This document shows, piece after piece, positions 36,941 to 47,703 of a DNA stretch of 64,000 nt. A program made the position numbers and the translations under genes. Below the pieces are notes generated by a model. It did no database searches and had not been told where the DNA came from. It saw only the letters and a program-made list of their open reading frames with translations. Position 1 is the stretch's first letter, and each line of letters begins with the position of its first letter. The stretch spans positions 1 through 64,000 of the forward strand of contig NZ_CAJHBL010000006.1 of assembly GCF_904846625.1 (NCBI RefSeq), read 5' to 3'. Source of the DNA: Psychrobacter sp. JCM 18900. Its GTDB lineage: Bacteria > Pseudomonadota > Gammaproteobacteria > Pseudomonadales > Moraxellaceae.

Positions 36941-36993
36941 GTTAAATTTGCCAGTTCTAGACTATCTTGAGCCGGTAAAATAGAATAACCAAG

Positions 36994-37027
36994 AAAGCCA
37001 TTATCTAACCAAGATAGTGGCTTTTTT
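36994..37027 (+). terminator. trxA terminator
   Basis: AAGCCATTATCT pairs with AGATAGTGGCTT (one G-T pair) around a short loop, followed by a run of T, about 55 bp after the trxA stop. Confidence 0.85.
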
Positions 37028-37465
37028 GCTTGTTTTTTGTGCAAAAAACTCGATAATATGACTTTTTTGGCAAAATTTATTGACAACGCTATTGTGAAGA
37101 CCGTATAGTCTGCTGACAAGAGAAAACCAACTGTTTTCCTAAGTATCTTGTCGCTATTCTCCTCGTGTTTATCAACAAAAACACAATCGTCATTATAAAC
37201 ACCATTGCTGAACAAAATGACTAAACGCAATTACTGATATTGAGTTTTTGACGCAGACTCTTATGTAGCCTTTTTTATCCTTATTTCTTATTACCTTGCC
37301 TCCAATGATGGCAATGCGTACATAAGCAGACATATAAAACCAAAACTACATAAACTACAGCGCTGTGCACACACCCATATCATCATATTACCGTTATTTT
37401 AATCACTGTCGTGACTTGTGCTGCTAATGGCATCTCTCATCTGATCAATTGCTAATGACCTATCT
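37028..37465 (+). other. rho leader region
   Basis: A stretch of about 440 bp before rho holds no supportable gene. Two very short open frames (six codons each near 37217 and 37304) are too small to call leader peptides. In E. coli the rho leader mediates autoregulation by attenuation, which could be true here, but no specific signal is visible. Confidence 0.4.
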
Positions 37466-38734
37466 ATGAATCTTACTGAATTAAAGAAAAAATCAATCGC
37501 TGAGCTATTGGCTATCGCCAAAGAAATGGGTCTTGATAATATGGCGCGTAGCCGTAAACAGGACATTATCTTTGCTATTCTAAAAACCCATGCGCGTAAC
37601 GGTGAAGCCATTTATGGTGACGGCGTACTTGAGGTTCTTCCTGATGGTTTTGGATTTTTGCGCTCATCAGAAGGCTCATATTTAGCCGGTCCTGATGATA
37701 TTTATGTCAGCCCAAGCCAGATTCGCCGTTTCAGTCTAAAAACTGGTGACAGTATCGCTGGTACGATTCGTCCACCAAAAGATTCTGAGCGTTATTTTGC
37801 ATTATTAAAAGTTGGCGAGATCAACTTTGATACGCCAGATCGCTCACGTCATAAGCTTATCTTTGAGAACCTGACACCCCTATTCCCAACTGAGCATTTA
37901 AAGCTTGAGCTTGGTAACGGAACCACTGAAGATTTGACTGGTCGTATCATCGATCTAATCGCTCCGATTGGTAAAGGTCAGCGCTCTATCATCGTCGCAC
38001 CGCCAAAAGCGGGTAAAACGATGTTGCTACAAACCATTGCACAATCAATCACTCGTAATAACCCTGAATGCTATTTGATCGTACTATTGATTGATGAGCG
38101 TCCAGAAGAAGTCACCGAGATGGTACGTACGGTACGCGGTGAAGTGGTCGCCTCTACTTTTGACGAGCCGCCACAGCGTCACGTACAAGTCGCTGAAATG
38201 GTCATCGAAAAAGCCAAGCGTTTGGTCGAGCATAAGCAAGACGTGGTAATTTTACTTGATTCAATTACGCGTCTAGCACGTGCTTATAATACGGTCATCC
38301 CATCGTCAGGTAAAGTATTGACCGGTGGACTGGATGCCAATGCCCTAGAACGTCCAAAACGCTTCTTTGGTGCGGCGCGTAACGTTGAAGAAGGTGGTAG
38401 TTTGACCATTATTGCCAGTGCATTGATTGATACTGGTAGTAAGATGGATAGCGTTATTTTTGAAGAGTTTAAGGGAACGGGTAACCAAGAAATTACGCTT
38501 GAGCGTGACTTGGCTGAAAAACGTGTATTCCCTGCGATTAATATCAAAAAATCTGGTACACGCCGCGAAGAGCGTCTATTGGACGAAGACAAACTGCGTA
38601 AAGTATGGATTTTACGTAAACTACTTCAACCGATGGATGGCGTACAAGCCACTGAGTTCTTGTTGGATCGCCTAAAAGAAGCGAAAACCAATGATGAATT
38701 CTTCGAGCAAATGAAGCGTAAATCACAAAATTAA
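37466..38734 (+). CDS. rho: Transcription termination factor Rho
   Basis: Hexameric RNA helicase that ends transcription at Rho-dependent sites. The 422-residue protein has the N-terminal Rho_N helix domain (about 1-43), a cold-shock-like RNA-binding domain with DGFGFLR (60-66), Walker A PPKAGKTM (179-186), Walker B around LLIDERPEE, and the Q and R loop regions. Length matches E. coli Rho (419). The start ATG has no strong Shine-Dalgarno. A compact terminator follows at 38779-38804. Confidence 0.98.
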   Translation: MNLTELKKKSIAELLAIAKEMGLDNMARSRKQDIIFAILKTHARNGEAIYGDGVLEVLPDGFGFLRSSEGSYLAGPDDIYVSPSQIRRFSLKTGDSIAGTIRPPKDSERYFALLKVGEINFDTPDRSRHKLIFENLTPLFPTEHLKLELGNGTTEDLTGRIIDLIAPIGKGQRSIIVAPPKAGKTMLLQTIAQSITRNNPECYLIVLLIDERPEEVTEMVRTVRGEVVASTFDEPPQRHVQVAEMVIEKAKRLVEHKQDVVILLDSITRLARAYNTVIPSSGKVLTGGLDANALERPKRFFGAARNVEEGGSLTIIASALIDTGSKMDSVIFEEFKGTGNQEITLERDLAEKRVFPAINIKKSGTRREERLLDEDKLRKVWILRKLLQPMDGVQATEFLLDRLKEAKTNDEFFEQMKRKSQN

Positions 38735-38778
38735 TTTCTAGTTAACTTGCTAGACATATTCAGCTTCGATTTGATATT

Positions 38779-38804
38779 AAGACTACCTATAGGTAGTCTT
38801 TTTT
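38779..38804 (+). terminator. rho terminator
   Basis: A self-complementary 22-bp palindrome (AAGACTACCTA and its complement, no clear loop) followed by T-run, 45 bp after the rho stop. Confidence 0.8.
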
Positions 38805-39051
38805 ATGACAGCATCAAAATATTAATAGTTAAACCAATTAAACTATGCTGCTCTGTCATTCACAAGCACTACTGATGATACAGTACGGCAACATCGCTTA
38901 CATCTCGTTTGCAAAGTTTAGCGTTTTTACTACGACTATATTATTAGTAACCGACTATTATGACAGACAGTAGGAATATACTTGAAAATATCATGGATAC
39001 AGTATTTTGAAGGTATTGTATTTTAAACTTGATGACTTAATAGGTGATAAT

Positions 39052-39279
39052 ATGAAATTTGCTAAAACGATCGCAATGACTGCAATTACTAGCTCAGCAC
39101 TAATTATGACTGGTTGTAACTCTTATAGCGGTATGAGCAACACAGCTAAAGGTGCTACTGCTGGCGCAGCAGCTGGTGCTCTTATTAAAAGTAAAGGCGA
39201 CAGCAAAGATATCGCTCGTGGCGCATTGGCTGGTGCAGCGATTGGCGGTGCTGGTGGTTATGTTCTTGATAACAACTAA
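39052..39279 (+). CDS. Glycine-zipper lipoprotein
   Basis: A 75-residue exported lipoprotein. ATG 39052 with AGGTGATA upstream is preferred over an upstream in-frame TTG at 39007. The signal peptide ends with LIMTGC (lipobox, Cys near residue 22). The mature part has two Gly/Ala zipper segments, GATAGAAAGAL and GALAGAAIGGAGGYVLD, of the sort found in OsmB- or SlyB-like small outer-membrane lipoproteins. It has its own terminator (39338-39369). Upstream (38805-39051) is non-coding. Confidence 0.85.
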   Translation: MKFAKTIAMTAITSSALIMTGCNSYSGMSNTAKGATAGAAAGALIKSKGDSKDIARGALAGAAIGGAGGYVLDNN

Positions 39280-39337
39280 ATCTCTCTACGCTGATGTTAT
39301 TTGACAATTGGTTAAGTGATATCAGATAAAAGATGAT

Positions 39338-39369
39338 AAAAAAGCCTGCAATTCGTTGCAGGCTTTTTT
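39338..39369. terminator. Bidirectional terminator
   Basis: AAAAAGCCTGCAA and TTGCAGGCTTTTTT arms with a short loop between the convergent lipoprotein and metalloprotease genes. Confidence 0.9.
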
Positions 39370-39475
39370 ATGTCTTAATTTTTACTATAAGTCCATGCGC
39401 TAGATTTATAATAAAAAATATCAGTATTAGAAATATATCATTAGTAAAATACATGACTACTAATATGTATGGCCA

Positions 39476-40363
39476 TTAAAGTGCACCGCTGAACGTATCG
39501 CAAGATTGTACGTTACCGCTTTCTAGACCACGGGTGAACCATTCGACACGTTGTTGACTGGTACCATGAGTAAAGTTATCGGGTACTACTGCACCACCAC
39601 TCGCTTTCGCTAGACGATCATCTCCAATTTGACTAGCCGCATTCACCGCTTCATCAATATCACCAGCTTCTAAAAACTGTACGCGCTCTTGATTGCGCTG
39701 AGCCCATACACCAGCAAAACAATCCGCTTGCAACTCTTGCAATACTGATAGCTTATTGGACTGTGCTTGGGTCACTTGCTGACGAGCTTCATTGACCTGT
39801 TGGCTAATGCCCAATAGCGTCTGTACATGATGACCTACCTCATGTGCTATCACGTAGGCCTGTGCAAAATCGCCAGCCTTGCCTTGGTTCTCTTCACCAC
39901 CAGAGCCTTGCTGATCGCCTGAAATACCAAGATTCTGACGCATCTCTACAAAGAATGACGTATCCAAATAGACAGTCTGATCCCCTGGACAATAAAATGG
40001 ACCTGTTGCAGAGCTAGCACTACCACATGCTGAGCTGACCTGACCATTAAACAAAATCAATGACGGCTCTTGATAAGTGCTACCAGCCTCATTAAAGATT
40101 TGATGCCAGACTTCTTCTGTATCTGCCAGTACAACTTTTACGAATTGCGTGTCTCGGTCTGTGCTGGTTGCCAGCTCAGTAGATGACTCACTACCACCAC
40201 CTGTGACCGCCTGTCCTGTCTGTAATGCGGTCATTGGGTTTACCCCAAATACCAACCATAAAATACCAGCGATAATAATACCCCCAATACCGCCACCAAT
40301 CATCTTACCGCCACCTGTGCTAGAGCGCACATTTGAGCTACCTCGTCTACCTTGCCATTTCAT
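39476..40363 (-). CDS. ypfJ: YpfJ-family neutral zinc metallopeptidase
   Basis: A 295-residue membrane-anchored protein with a zinc metallopeptidase motif HEVGHHVQ (about 174-181). The ATG at 40363, after GAGGA at a good distance, gives the family N-terminus MKWQGRR, better than an upstream in-frame TTG (40378). A Gly-rich stretch and one helix (about 20-45) anchor it, with the catalytic domain outside. The family form FAQAYVIAHEVGHHVQ and ELQADCFAG is clear. Substrate is unknown. It is monocistronic. Confidence 0.9.
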   Translation of the reverse strand: MKWQGRRGSSNVRSSTGGGKMIGGGIGGIIIAGILWLVFGVNPMTALQTGQAVTGGGSESSTELATSTDRDTQFVKVVLADTEEVWHQIFNEAGSTYQEPSLILFNGQVSSACGSASSATGPFYCPGDQTVYLDTSFFVEMRQNLGISGDQQGSGGEENQGKAGDFAQAYVIAHEVGHHVQTLLGISQQVNEARQQVTQAQSNKLSVLQELQADCFAGVWAQRNQERVQFLEAGDIDEAVNAASQIGDDRLAKASGGAVVPDNFTHGTSQQRVEWFTRGLESGNVQSCDTFSGAL

Positions 40364-40891
40364 AATTCTATTCCTCAAATATAGATTGATTCATTATTTC
40401 TATTAGTCACTACTTCTGTTAATAATTGCTTATGTTATATATTATTTAGCCAGTCAATTTGCGCTATGGCCTAGTCTACTATCCTAAAAGCAAGTAGAAA
40501 CCTATAAAATTGCTAACTTAACTATAATTTATGTAATATAAGACGATAATCGGACTACTTAATTCAATTCTTACCCATACAAACGAGGCTAATATCGACA
40601 ATTTTAGACAAGAAACAGGAACCAGAAAAGCTCTCCATCCTTCTCATGTCTTTGATTATACGTCGATTAATCTAGCTTCTTGTATTAAAAAGTATATCGG
40701 ATAGAGAAAGTAAAATATTATTTTAAATTTTATTGTTACTTAATTGTACAGGCTATTTCTATTTACTTAGAAAACCTATAGAATGCGTGGAAGCTGAGTA
40801 GCTGTGACTAAGACTAGTTGAATTCTGAGAAATCTCGGATTTCGACCTTTGTTGCTGCTACTGCTCATTTCATTTTTCCGGAGAAAACCAT
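40364..40891. other. Non-coding gap before the acidic lipoprotein
   Basis: About 530 bp of A/T-rich divergent sequence with no supportable gene. A TTGTAC (40744-40749) is the only -35-like hexamer I noticed and has no good partner. A long 5' leader or a small RNA cannot be excluded. Confidence 0.4.
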
Positions 40892-41248
40892 ATGAAACTT
40901 AAATTACTTGCTCTAGCTGGTATCATGACTGCAACTATGGGCCTTACTGCCTGTGATAGCAGCAAAGAAAACGCTGCTGAAGATTTATCTGACGCGCAAG
41001 AAGAAGTGCAAGACGCTTCTGAAGAGCTAAACGAAGCTGCTGCTGAAGGCGAAATGACTGCTGATGCTGACGCTGCTGTTGCTGGCGCTGAAGCTGACAT
41101 CGCTGATGCTCAAGAAGCAACTGCTACTGACGAAATGGACGCTGAAGTTCCTGTAGACGGCGACACCACTAGCGTAGACGTAGCTAGCGAAACTGATACT
41201 GCTGCTGTTGAAGCTTCTGACGAAGTAGTAGTTGAAGAAGCTCAGTAA
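40892..41248 (+). CDS. Acidic Ala/Glu/Asp-rich lipoprotein
   Basis: A 118-residue exported lipoprotein. Signal peptide ends in MGLTAC (Cys21). The mature part is made almost wholly of Ala, Glu, Asp, Thr, Val and Ser, with heptad-like spacing (about 27-75) that would form an acidic helix or coiled coil, then a disordered acidic tail. No family recognised. Codon choice is strongly biased, with Ala mostly GCT, and the RBS is good (CCGGAGAAAACC), both signs of high expression. It is monocistronic, with a terminator just after it. Confidence 0.82.
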   Translation: MKLKLLALAGIMTATMGLTACDSSKENAAEDLSDAQEEVQDASEELNEAAAEGEMTADADAAVAGAEADIADAQEATATDEMDAEVPVDGDTTSVDVASETDTAAVEASDEVVVEEAQ

Positions 41249-41280
41249 TTTATTGTTCATACAATAGATAAACTGTAGTA

Positions 41281-41310
41281 AAAAAAAGAGAGCCTATGCT
41301 CTCTTTTTTT
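41281..41310. terminator. Bidirectional terminator
   Basis: A 13-bp A/T-flanked stem (AAAAAAAGAGAGC with its complement) and a four-base loop between the lipoprotein and ihfA genes, running in both directions. Confidence 0.9.
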
Positions 41311-41494
41311 ATGTCTATCATTTACGATCTTATTAGGACTCTACTTTATAGATAACTCTAATATACGATGCATGCTGCAATATCGAAATATATAGATGTA
41401 CGCAAAAATAACTAAGTGCAAATACGCACTAGCATTCTTATAATTTCACGATAAAACAGACACACTATCGTTCAGCGCAGTGCCAAACTAGGTA

Positions 41495-41794
41495 TTAGCT
41501 ATCAAACAAACGCTCGTCAACCTTCTGACGAAATTTCTGCCCTGTTTTAAAAGTAACCACACGGCGCGCGGATACTGCAACAGGCTCCCCTGTTTTCGGG
41601 TTACGGCCTGGACGGCTGTTTTTATCTTTAAGCTCAAAGTTGCCAAAGCCTGAAAGCTTGACCTCTTTGCCATCAATCAAACTCTCTGACAGCTCATCAA
41701 AAAAGTTCTCCACCAGACAACGACCTTCTTGGCGTGTTAGGTTTAGGTGACTCATCAAATGCTCAATCATGTCAGATTTGGTTAAGGTGCTCAC
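41495..41794 (-). CDS. ihfA: Integration host factor subunit alpha
   Basis: A 99-residue DNA-bending protein of the HU/IHF family, normal length. The minor-groove arm has [10 protein letters not shown] (61-70) with Pro66 intercalating between base pairs, and the N-terminal [11 protein letters not shown] is typical of IHF-alpha. It partners IhfB in a heterodimer that helps sigma-54 promoters, among others. It lies downstream of pheT, as in E. coli. The 215-bp gap before it contains a large hairpin, and the start is preceded by GGAG. Confidence 0.95.
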   Translation of the reverse strand: MSTLTKSDMIEHLMSHLNLTRQEGRCLVENFFDELSESLIDGKEVKLSGFGNFELKDKNSRPGRNPKTGEPVAVSARRVVTFKTGQKFRQKVDERLFDS

Positions 41795-41948
41795 AGTACG
41801 ACTCCTATGCTATGTCGTGATGTCGAATATCATGGTTTAGCGGTATGAGGGTTAAGGCTAGCTATTATAAAGGTTTTTTGACCGTTTTTTAACAAAGTCT
41901 TCATTAAAATCCTTTATTAATAACCACTTAACTTATTCTATGAATAGC

Positions 41949-41988
41949 AATGCTCCGTAGCCTCATGGTAAAAAGACTACAGAGCATT
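41949..41988. repeat. Hairpin between pheT and ihfA
   Basis: AATGCTCCGTAG and CTACAGAGCATT form a 12-bp imperfect stem (one mismatch) around a 16-base loop. There is no T-run, so it may affect processing or stability rather than termination. Confidence 0.45.
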
Positions 41989-42009
41989 GGGTATAATACT
42001 TACTAAATG

Positions 42010-44409
42010 TTAGCTGTCGCGCAGCTGTACAGAATGCTGGTCAGTTAGCGCTTGTACCACTTTATCTGTGGCAGTCTTGACGGCTTCATCAGACAGCGTT
42101 TGCGTACTGTCTTGCCATATCAGTGCAAACGCTAGTGAGCGCTGGCCTGCTGGTACTTTGTCACCTTGATAAACATCAAACAACCAAAGATCAGTCAGCA
42201 TATTACCTGCCGCAGTTCGCACCGTTGTCTCTAGTGTCTGCAAACTGATGTCACTGTCTACCAAGATAGCAATATCGCGGCGTACTTGTGGGAACTTGCT
42301 TGGTGTCCTGATAGTATGCTGCTCACGTGCAATCGTCAATAGTGGTGCCAGTGACAATTGAGCGACCCATGTAGTCGGCAGATCTAACTGCTTAGCAGTA
42401 TTTGGGTGCAACTGACCCAACCAACCAACGTATATATCATCGATGTATAACTCAGCGCTTTGTCCTGGATGCAGGAAACTAAGCGTACTACGCTCATAGC
42501 GGATACGTGCGCTATCGATTTGCGCTGGTAATAGCTGCTCAATATCATTCTTTAGGTCATAAAAATCTAAGGCGCGGTTTTGATAAGCTTGCTCGCTCCA
42601 TATATCACCAACTGCGACTAAAGCAATACTTGGCGTTTGTACTAAGTCACTAATGCTTTGTCCAACAAAGCTAAGACCTGTCTCAAAGAAACGTACGCGC
42701 GGCTGCTGACGATTTAAATTATATTGCACGCAAGGCAGTAGGCTCGATAGCAAAGTACGACGCATAACGGCCAAATCACTGGAGATAGGATTTGCCAGTG
42801 CCAATACCTCCCCTAGCGCTTCGTCATCAAGCAATGCTTCTAGTTTTGCATCACTAAAGCTAAAGCTAATCGCTTCCATATAGCCGTTGTCGACTAATGA
42901 TAGCTTCATCTCATGCGTCAAATCTGCAGTATCATCATAATCCATACTTACTTGCAAATGTGGCAGGACGCTTGGAATATTGTCATAGCCATAGATACGA
43001 GCAATCTCTTCGATTAAATCCTCGCGGATACTCATATCAAAACGATAAGATGGCGGCTTGCAAACTAATGCATCGCTCTGCTGCTTTACGTCAAAACCCA
43101 ATTGGGTCAAGATACGTACCATCTCAGTTGGTTCAATATCAACCCCAATGACATCACGAACTTTCGCGATTGGCAATGTAATCGGTGCGCATGCTGGCAA
43201 ATGCTCAAGGTTTTCGGCCGTGACTATTTGACCTGCTTCCCCGCCAGTAATATTGGTGATTAAATCACAAGCTCGTGCCAACGCCAATGCTGGCAATTCA
43301 AAGTCGACGCCACGCTCAAAACGCTGTGATGCGTCCGTATGTAACCCAAAACGGCGTGCGCGCGCAGCGATAGCGAGTTGATTAAAGAAAGCGCTTTCTA
43401 CAACGATATTGGTAGTGCTATCAGTGACACTGCTACGCTGACCACCCATGATACCAGCCAGTGCCAAGGCACCTTTGTCATCAGCAATCACAAGCTCATC
43501 ACCCGTCAAGGTAACGGTTTGCTCATTCAGCAAAGTAATGGTTTCATCAGGCTTTGCCAAACGTACAACGATATCACCTTCGATCATGTCTGCGTCAAAC
43601 GCATGTAACGGTTGACCCAACTCCATCAATACATAGTTGGTCACATCGACCAAGAAATTGTGTGAACGTAGGCCCGACTGTACTAGCGCATCTTGCATCC
43701 ATTTCGGAGTATCGATGCTACGGTCAATATTACTAATCGACTGCAGCAGATAGCGAGGGCACGCTTCCTTTGCATCGACTGTCACGGCTGGCGTTGCAGC
43801 AGTGCCAAAGGTATTGGCCGAGATTTCTGGCATTTGTACAGGTAAGTCGTTGATGACAGATATTTCACGAGCAATACCACGTACGCTAAAGCAATCACCA
43901 CGGTTTGGGGTAATAGAGATATCCAATATTTGATTATCTAAACCTAAATATTCACGGATATCTGTACCAACTGGTGCATCTTCAGGCAACTCAAGCAAGC
44001 CATCTATATCATCGACTAAATCAATTTCAGAAGCGCCGCATAGCATGCCGTTTGAGGCAACACCGCGTAGCTTACTCTTTTTGATTTTAAACCCTTTCTT
44101 ATCATCGCTTGGCAATACCGCACCAACGGTAGCAACCGGTGCTTTCATGCCGACGGTCACGTTAGGAGCACCGCAGACAATTTGTAATGGCTCAGCGTCA
44201 CCGATATTTACCTGAGTAACACGTAATTTATCTGCATCAGGATGCTGCTCAACGCTGATGACTTCACCGACAACCACACCGCTAAAAGCACGGGCAACCG
44301 CATAGCGATCATCAATCTCAAGGCCTGCCATAGTCAACTGTTCGGCTAACTGTTCGCTAGTATTTGTAGGGTTTACCCACTGACGTAGCCACTGTTCGCT
44401 AATTTTCAT
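42010..44409 (-). CDS. pheT: Phenylalanine-tRNA ligase beta subunit
   Basis: A 799-residue subunit of the (alpha beta)2 PheRS. Domain order is the standard one: EMAP/tRNA-binding (about 40-150), B3/B4 editing (about 210-380), B5 (about 400-475), the class II-like fold, and the C-terminal ferredoxin-fold anticodon-binding domain (about 705-799, KFPQVRRDIAILV). E. coli PheT is 795 long. It is cotranscribed with pheS (188 bp between) and probably reads into ihfA. Confidence 0.97.
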   Translation of the reverse strand: MKISEQWLRQWVNPTNTSEQLAEQLTMAGLEIDDRYAVARAFSGVVVGEVISVEQHPDADKLRVTQVNIGDAEPLQIVCGAPNVTVGMKAPVATVGAVLPSDDKKGFKIKKSKLRGVASNGMLCGASEIDLVDDIDGLLELPEDAPVGTDIREYLGLDNQILDISITPNRGDCFSVRGIAREISVINDLPVQMPEISANTFGTAATPAVTVDAKEACPRYLLQSISNIDRSIDTPKWMQDALVQSGLRSHNFLVDVTNYVLMELGQPLHAFDADMIEGDIVVRLAKPDETITLLNEQTVTLTGDELVIADDKGALALAGIMGGQRSSVTDSTTNIVVESAFFNQLAIAARARRFGLHTDASQRFERGVDFELPALALARACDLITNITGGEAGQIVTAENLEHLPACAPITLPIAKVRDVIGVDIEPTEMVRILTQLGFDVKQQSDALVCKPPSYRFDMSIREDLIEEIARIYGYDNIPSVLPHLQVSMDYDDTADLTHEMKLSLVDNGYMEAISFSFSDAKLEALLDDEALGEVLALANPISSDLAVMRRTLLSSLLPCVQYNLNRQQPRVRFFETGLSFVGQSISDLVQTPSIALVAVGDIWSEQAYQNRALDFYDLKNDIEQLLPAQIDSARIRYERSTLSFLHPGQSAELYIDDIYVGWLGQLHPNTAKQLDLPTTWVAQLSLAPLLTIAREQHTIRTPSKFPQVRRDIAILVDSDISLQTLETTVRTAAGNMLTDLWLFDVYQGDKVPAGQRSLAFALIWQDSTQTLSDEAVKTATDKVVQALTDQHSVQLRDS

Positions 44410-44597
44410 AAATATCTCGGATCAGAATTTTATAATAAAGATGTTGGAGTAAAGCTTGGCGAATTCGCTTGCTATAGTCAATCCTATATAAATTAGATAC
44501 AGCGTCAGGCTCGCTCAGTCTACGATTTGTAGCACTTTCACTCGCCTTCCTTGCATCTAAAATAACTTAAACTGACTATATAGATATAAGGAAAACT

Positions 44598-45728
<1,131 letters not shown>

Positions 45729-45852
45729 TTATGTTTATATAAAAGATTGATATAAAGGCTGGTTATAAGAATGGCTTGAATATTTAGACGATAATAAGCG
45801 TATTTTTGCTCGAAAAAGTTCAATATAGAGCACGCTTAAAATAATTTAATAT

Positions 45853-45883
45853 AAAAAAAGCCACCGACCAGCGGTAGCTTTTA
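45853..45883 (-). terminator. Terminator between rplT and pheS
   Basis: On the minus strand AAAGCTACCG pairs with CGGTGGCTTT (one G-T pair) around a five-base loop, followed by a T-run. It ends about 100 nt after rplT and separates it from pheST. Confidence 0.85.
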
Positions 45884-45980
45884 TTAATATCATACTATTA
45901 ATCAATATTAGTCCTATCCATTTAGACAATTGCTTATAAATAATTATTTAAAAGCATCATACCTAAAGGACGGTTAATAT

Positions 45981-46337
45981 TTAGGCCAATTCCGCTTTTG
46001 CTTTTTCGACCAATGCTGTGAAAGTCGCTGCATCATGCATAGCGATGTCTGCTAGAACGCGACGATCGATTGCGATGTTTGCTTTTTTCATACCATTGAT
46101 GAAGCGGCTATAGCTTAAGCCGTTTAAGCGTGCACCAGCATTGATACGTGCGATCCAAAGACGACGGAAAGTACGTTTCTTGTTGCGACGGTCACGATAA
46201 GCATATTGACCAGCTTTGGTCACTGCCTGTACCGCTACGCGGTAAACACGTGAACGGGCACCGTAGTAGCCTTTTGCGCGCTTTAAGATTTTTTTGTGAC
46301 GGCGATTTGCCTGTACACCACGTTTTACACGGGCCAT
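45981..46337 (-). CDS. rplT: 50S ribosomal protein L20
   Basis: A 118-residue basic ribosomal protein, exact family length, starting [15 protein letters not shown] and with [12 protein letters not shown] in the C-terminal half. L20 binds 23S rRNA early in assembly and, in E. coli, represses translation of its own operon by binding the rpmI leader. It lies 119 bp after rpmI on the same strand. A terminator follows at 45853-45883. Confidence 0.98.
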   Translation of the reverse strand: MARVKRGVQANRRHKKILKRAKGYYGARSRVYRVAVQAVTKAGQYAYRDRRNKKRTFRRLWIARINAGARLNGLSYSRFINGMKKANIAIDRRVLADIAMHDAATFTALVEKAKAELA

Positions 46338-46456
46338 AATTTACTCCAAGATTTTTTAATCACTGTTAAGCGAGTGATGATGCCGTTAAATAACAAACAT
46401 CATTGTCAGATTGCAAAGTCAAATATTTTCAATCAAAGATAGATGACGGTAGGCTA

Positions 46457-46654
46457 TTAAATGTATGGGCACATACGACGAACTGCTGCTTCGTCAGACT
46501 TGTGCACCAACTTAAGACCACGCAATTGGCGAATACGCTTAGCTGATTTCTTGGTCAAAATATGGCTTTTGAATGCTTGCTTACGCTTGAAGCCATTCGC
46601 TGTTTTTTTGAAGCGTTTAGCTGCACCGCTTCTGGTTTTCATCTTAACTTTCAT
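46457..46654 (-). CDS. rpmI: 50S ribosomal protein L35
   Basis: A 65-residue basic protein with [16 protein letters not shown] at the start and the family pattern through to the C-terminus. It is first gene of the rpmI-rplT unit. infC, normally directly upstream, is absent; instead there is a promoter and leader (46655-46794). Confidence 0.97.
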   Translation of the reverse strand: MKVKMKTRSGAAKRFKKTANGFKRKQAFKSHILTKKSAKRIRQLRGLKLVHKSDEAAVRRMCPYI

Positions 46655-46764
46655 GATGATTTGCCTCTTTTTCTGTTTTAGAACCTGGTCGTCAAATAGT
46701 TATACTGAATAATCGTTATATAAATAACCACTAAACCTCTATTTGCCTCGAGGTGGGAGGCGCT

Positions 46765-46794
46765 ATTTTAGCAGATAGTGCCTTGTTTTGCCAA
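46765..46794 (-). promoter_or_regulatory. rpmI-rplT promoter and leader
   Basis: On the minus strand TTGGCA (46789-46794) and TAAAAT (46765-46770) are separated by 18 bp. The transcript has a leader of about 100 nt to rpmI with a small hairpin GCCTC/GAGGC. It might be a target for L20 feedback, as in other bacteria, but I cannot show a mimic of the rRNA site. Confidence 0.5.
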
Positions 46795-47089
46795 GTAAAG
46801 TTTTGGCGAGGTTTTAGTAGACAATATAGACAAGTAATCAGCATCAAATAAGCGATAGCAGCTCTCTTAAAAGCCTTAATAAAACGGCTGATTTTTATCC
46901 AAATAGATTGAATGTCAGCCTAAGCTGTGCTTAAGTAGAGACTGAGCTATATCTTCATATAAACACTATTAAAACCCGCTTTTTCACCATGAATACTTAG
47001 ACTGTAATGTATAGCTATAACGATAACAATGCTGCCAACATATAGCGCGACAAATAAAACAATCTTTGGCCATCACTCTAGGAGACAGT
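46795..47089. other. Non-coding gap
   Basis: The divergent region between rpmI and the thioesterase gene contains no supportable gene, and no remnant of infC or thrS. Confidence 0.5.
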
Positions 47090-47533
47090 GTGTCAAAACA
47101 AGAGTTAGTATTCGACGACGACTTGTTTGTTTTTGAGACAGTGATGCGTGTACGTCATACGGAAGCCGACGCAGGACAGCATATGACAGTCGAATCTCTG
47201 ACAGCGGTATTGTCCGAAGCACGGCTAAGGTTTCTATACGCTAAAGGTGTCAAAGAAATCAACGCAGACCATCAAGGCTTAATTATTGATAAATTGCAGC
47301 TAGATATTGTGAGCCGTATCCGCGTACGAGAAGAATTGTTATTTGAAGTTGGTGTCGAGCCAATATATGATAATGGCGGTAATATAATCCTAAAGGTCGC
47401 TCGGATGCACACGGGCGAGATAGTAGCAAAAGCGCGCCAGCATTTTAGAGGTTACGACTTTAACCTCAATAAAGTGACCAAGCTTGATAACACGATCAAA
47501 GAAGCGCTGTATCCGCATTTATTTAGACTGTAG
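47090..47533 (+). CDS. Hotdog-fold thioesterase-like protein
   Basis: A 147-residue protein. GTG at 47090 with GGAG five bases upstream is preferred over a TTG eight codons earlier. The sequence VRHTEADAGQH...SEARLRFLY fits the 4HBT/FadM-like hotdog fold, with Glu where the catalytic Asp of this motif usually lies and the following Asp and His retained. The C-terminal beta part reads VARMHTGEIVAKARQHFRGYD. Substrate unknown; probable acyl-CoA thioesterase. Confidence 0.75.
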   Translation: MSKQELVFDDDLFVFETVMRVRHTEADAGQHMTVESLTAVLSEARLRFLYAKGVKEINADHQGLIIDKLQLDIVSRIRVREELLFEVGVEPIYDNGGNIILKVARMHTGEIVAKARQHFRGYDFNLNKVTKLDNTIKEALYPHLFRL

Positions 47534-47703
47534 AATCGCTTGTCATAAATAGTATGCTGTCATTTAGCATACTTGCACTCTATAGCGCATTTAGTTGACA
47601 TCATATTGCAGAGCATTTCAGATAATCTCCCCGCTTTAATCATAAGTAGTATAATTGCTTATCACTCTTTTTCACTTTCTACCTATAAGACGACAAATAC
47701 ATT

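Noticed and set aside
37217..37325. Short frames in the rho leader as possible rhoL-like leader peptides
   Set aside because: Only six codons each, without Shine-Dalgarno signals or similarity to E. coli rhoL.
45884..45980. An eight-codon frame before the rplT-pheS terminator as a pheM-like attenuator peptide
   Set aside because: It contains no Phe codons and lies upstream of the inferred pheS promoter.
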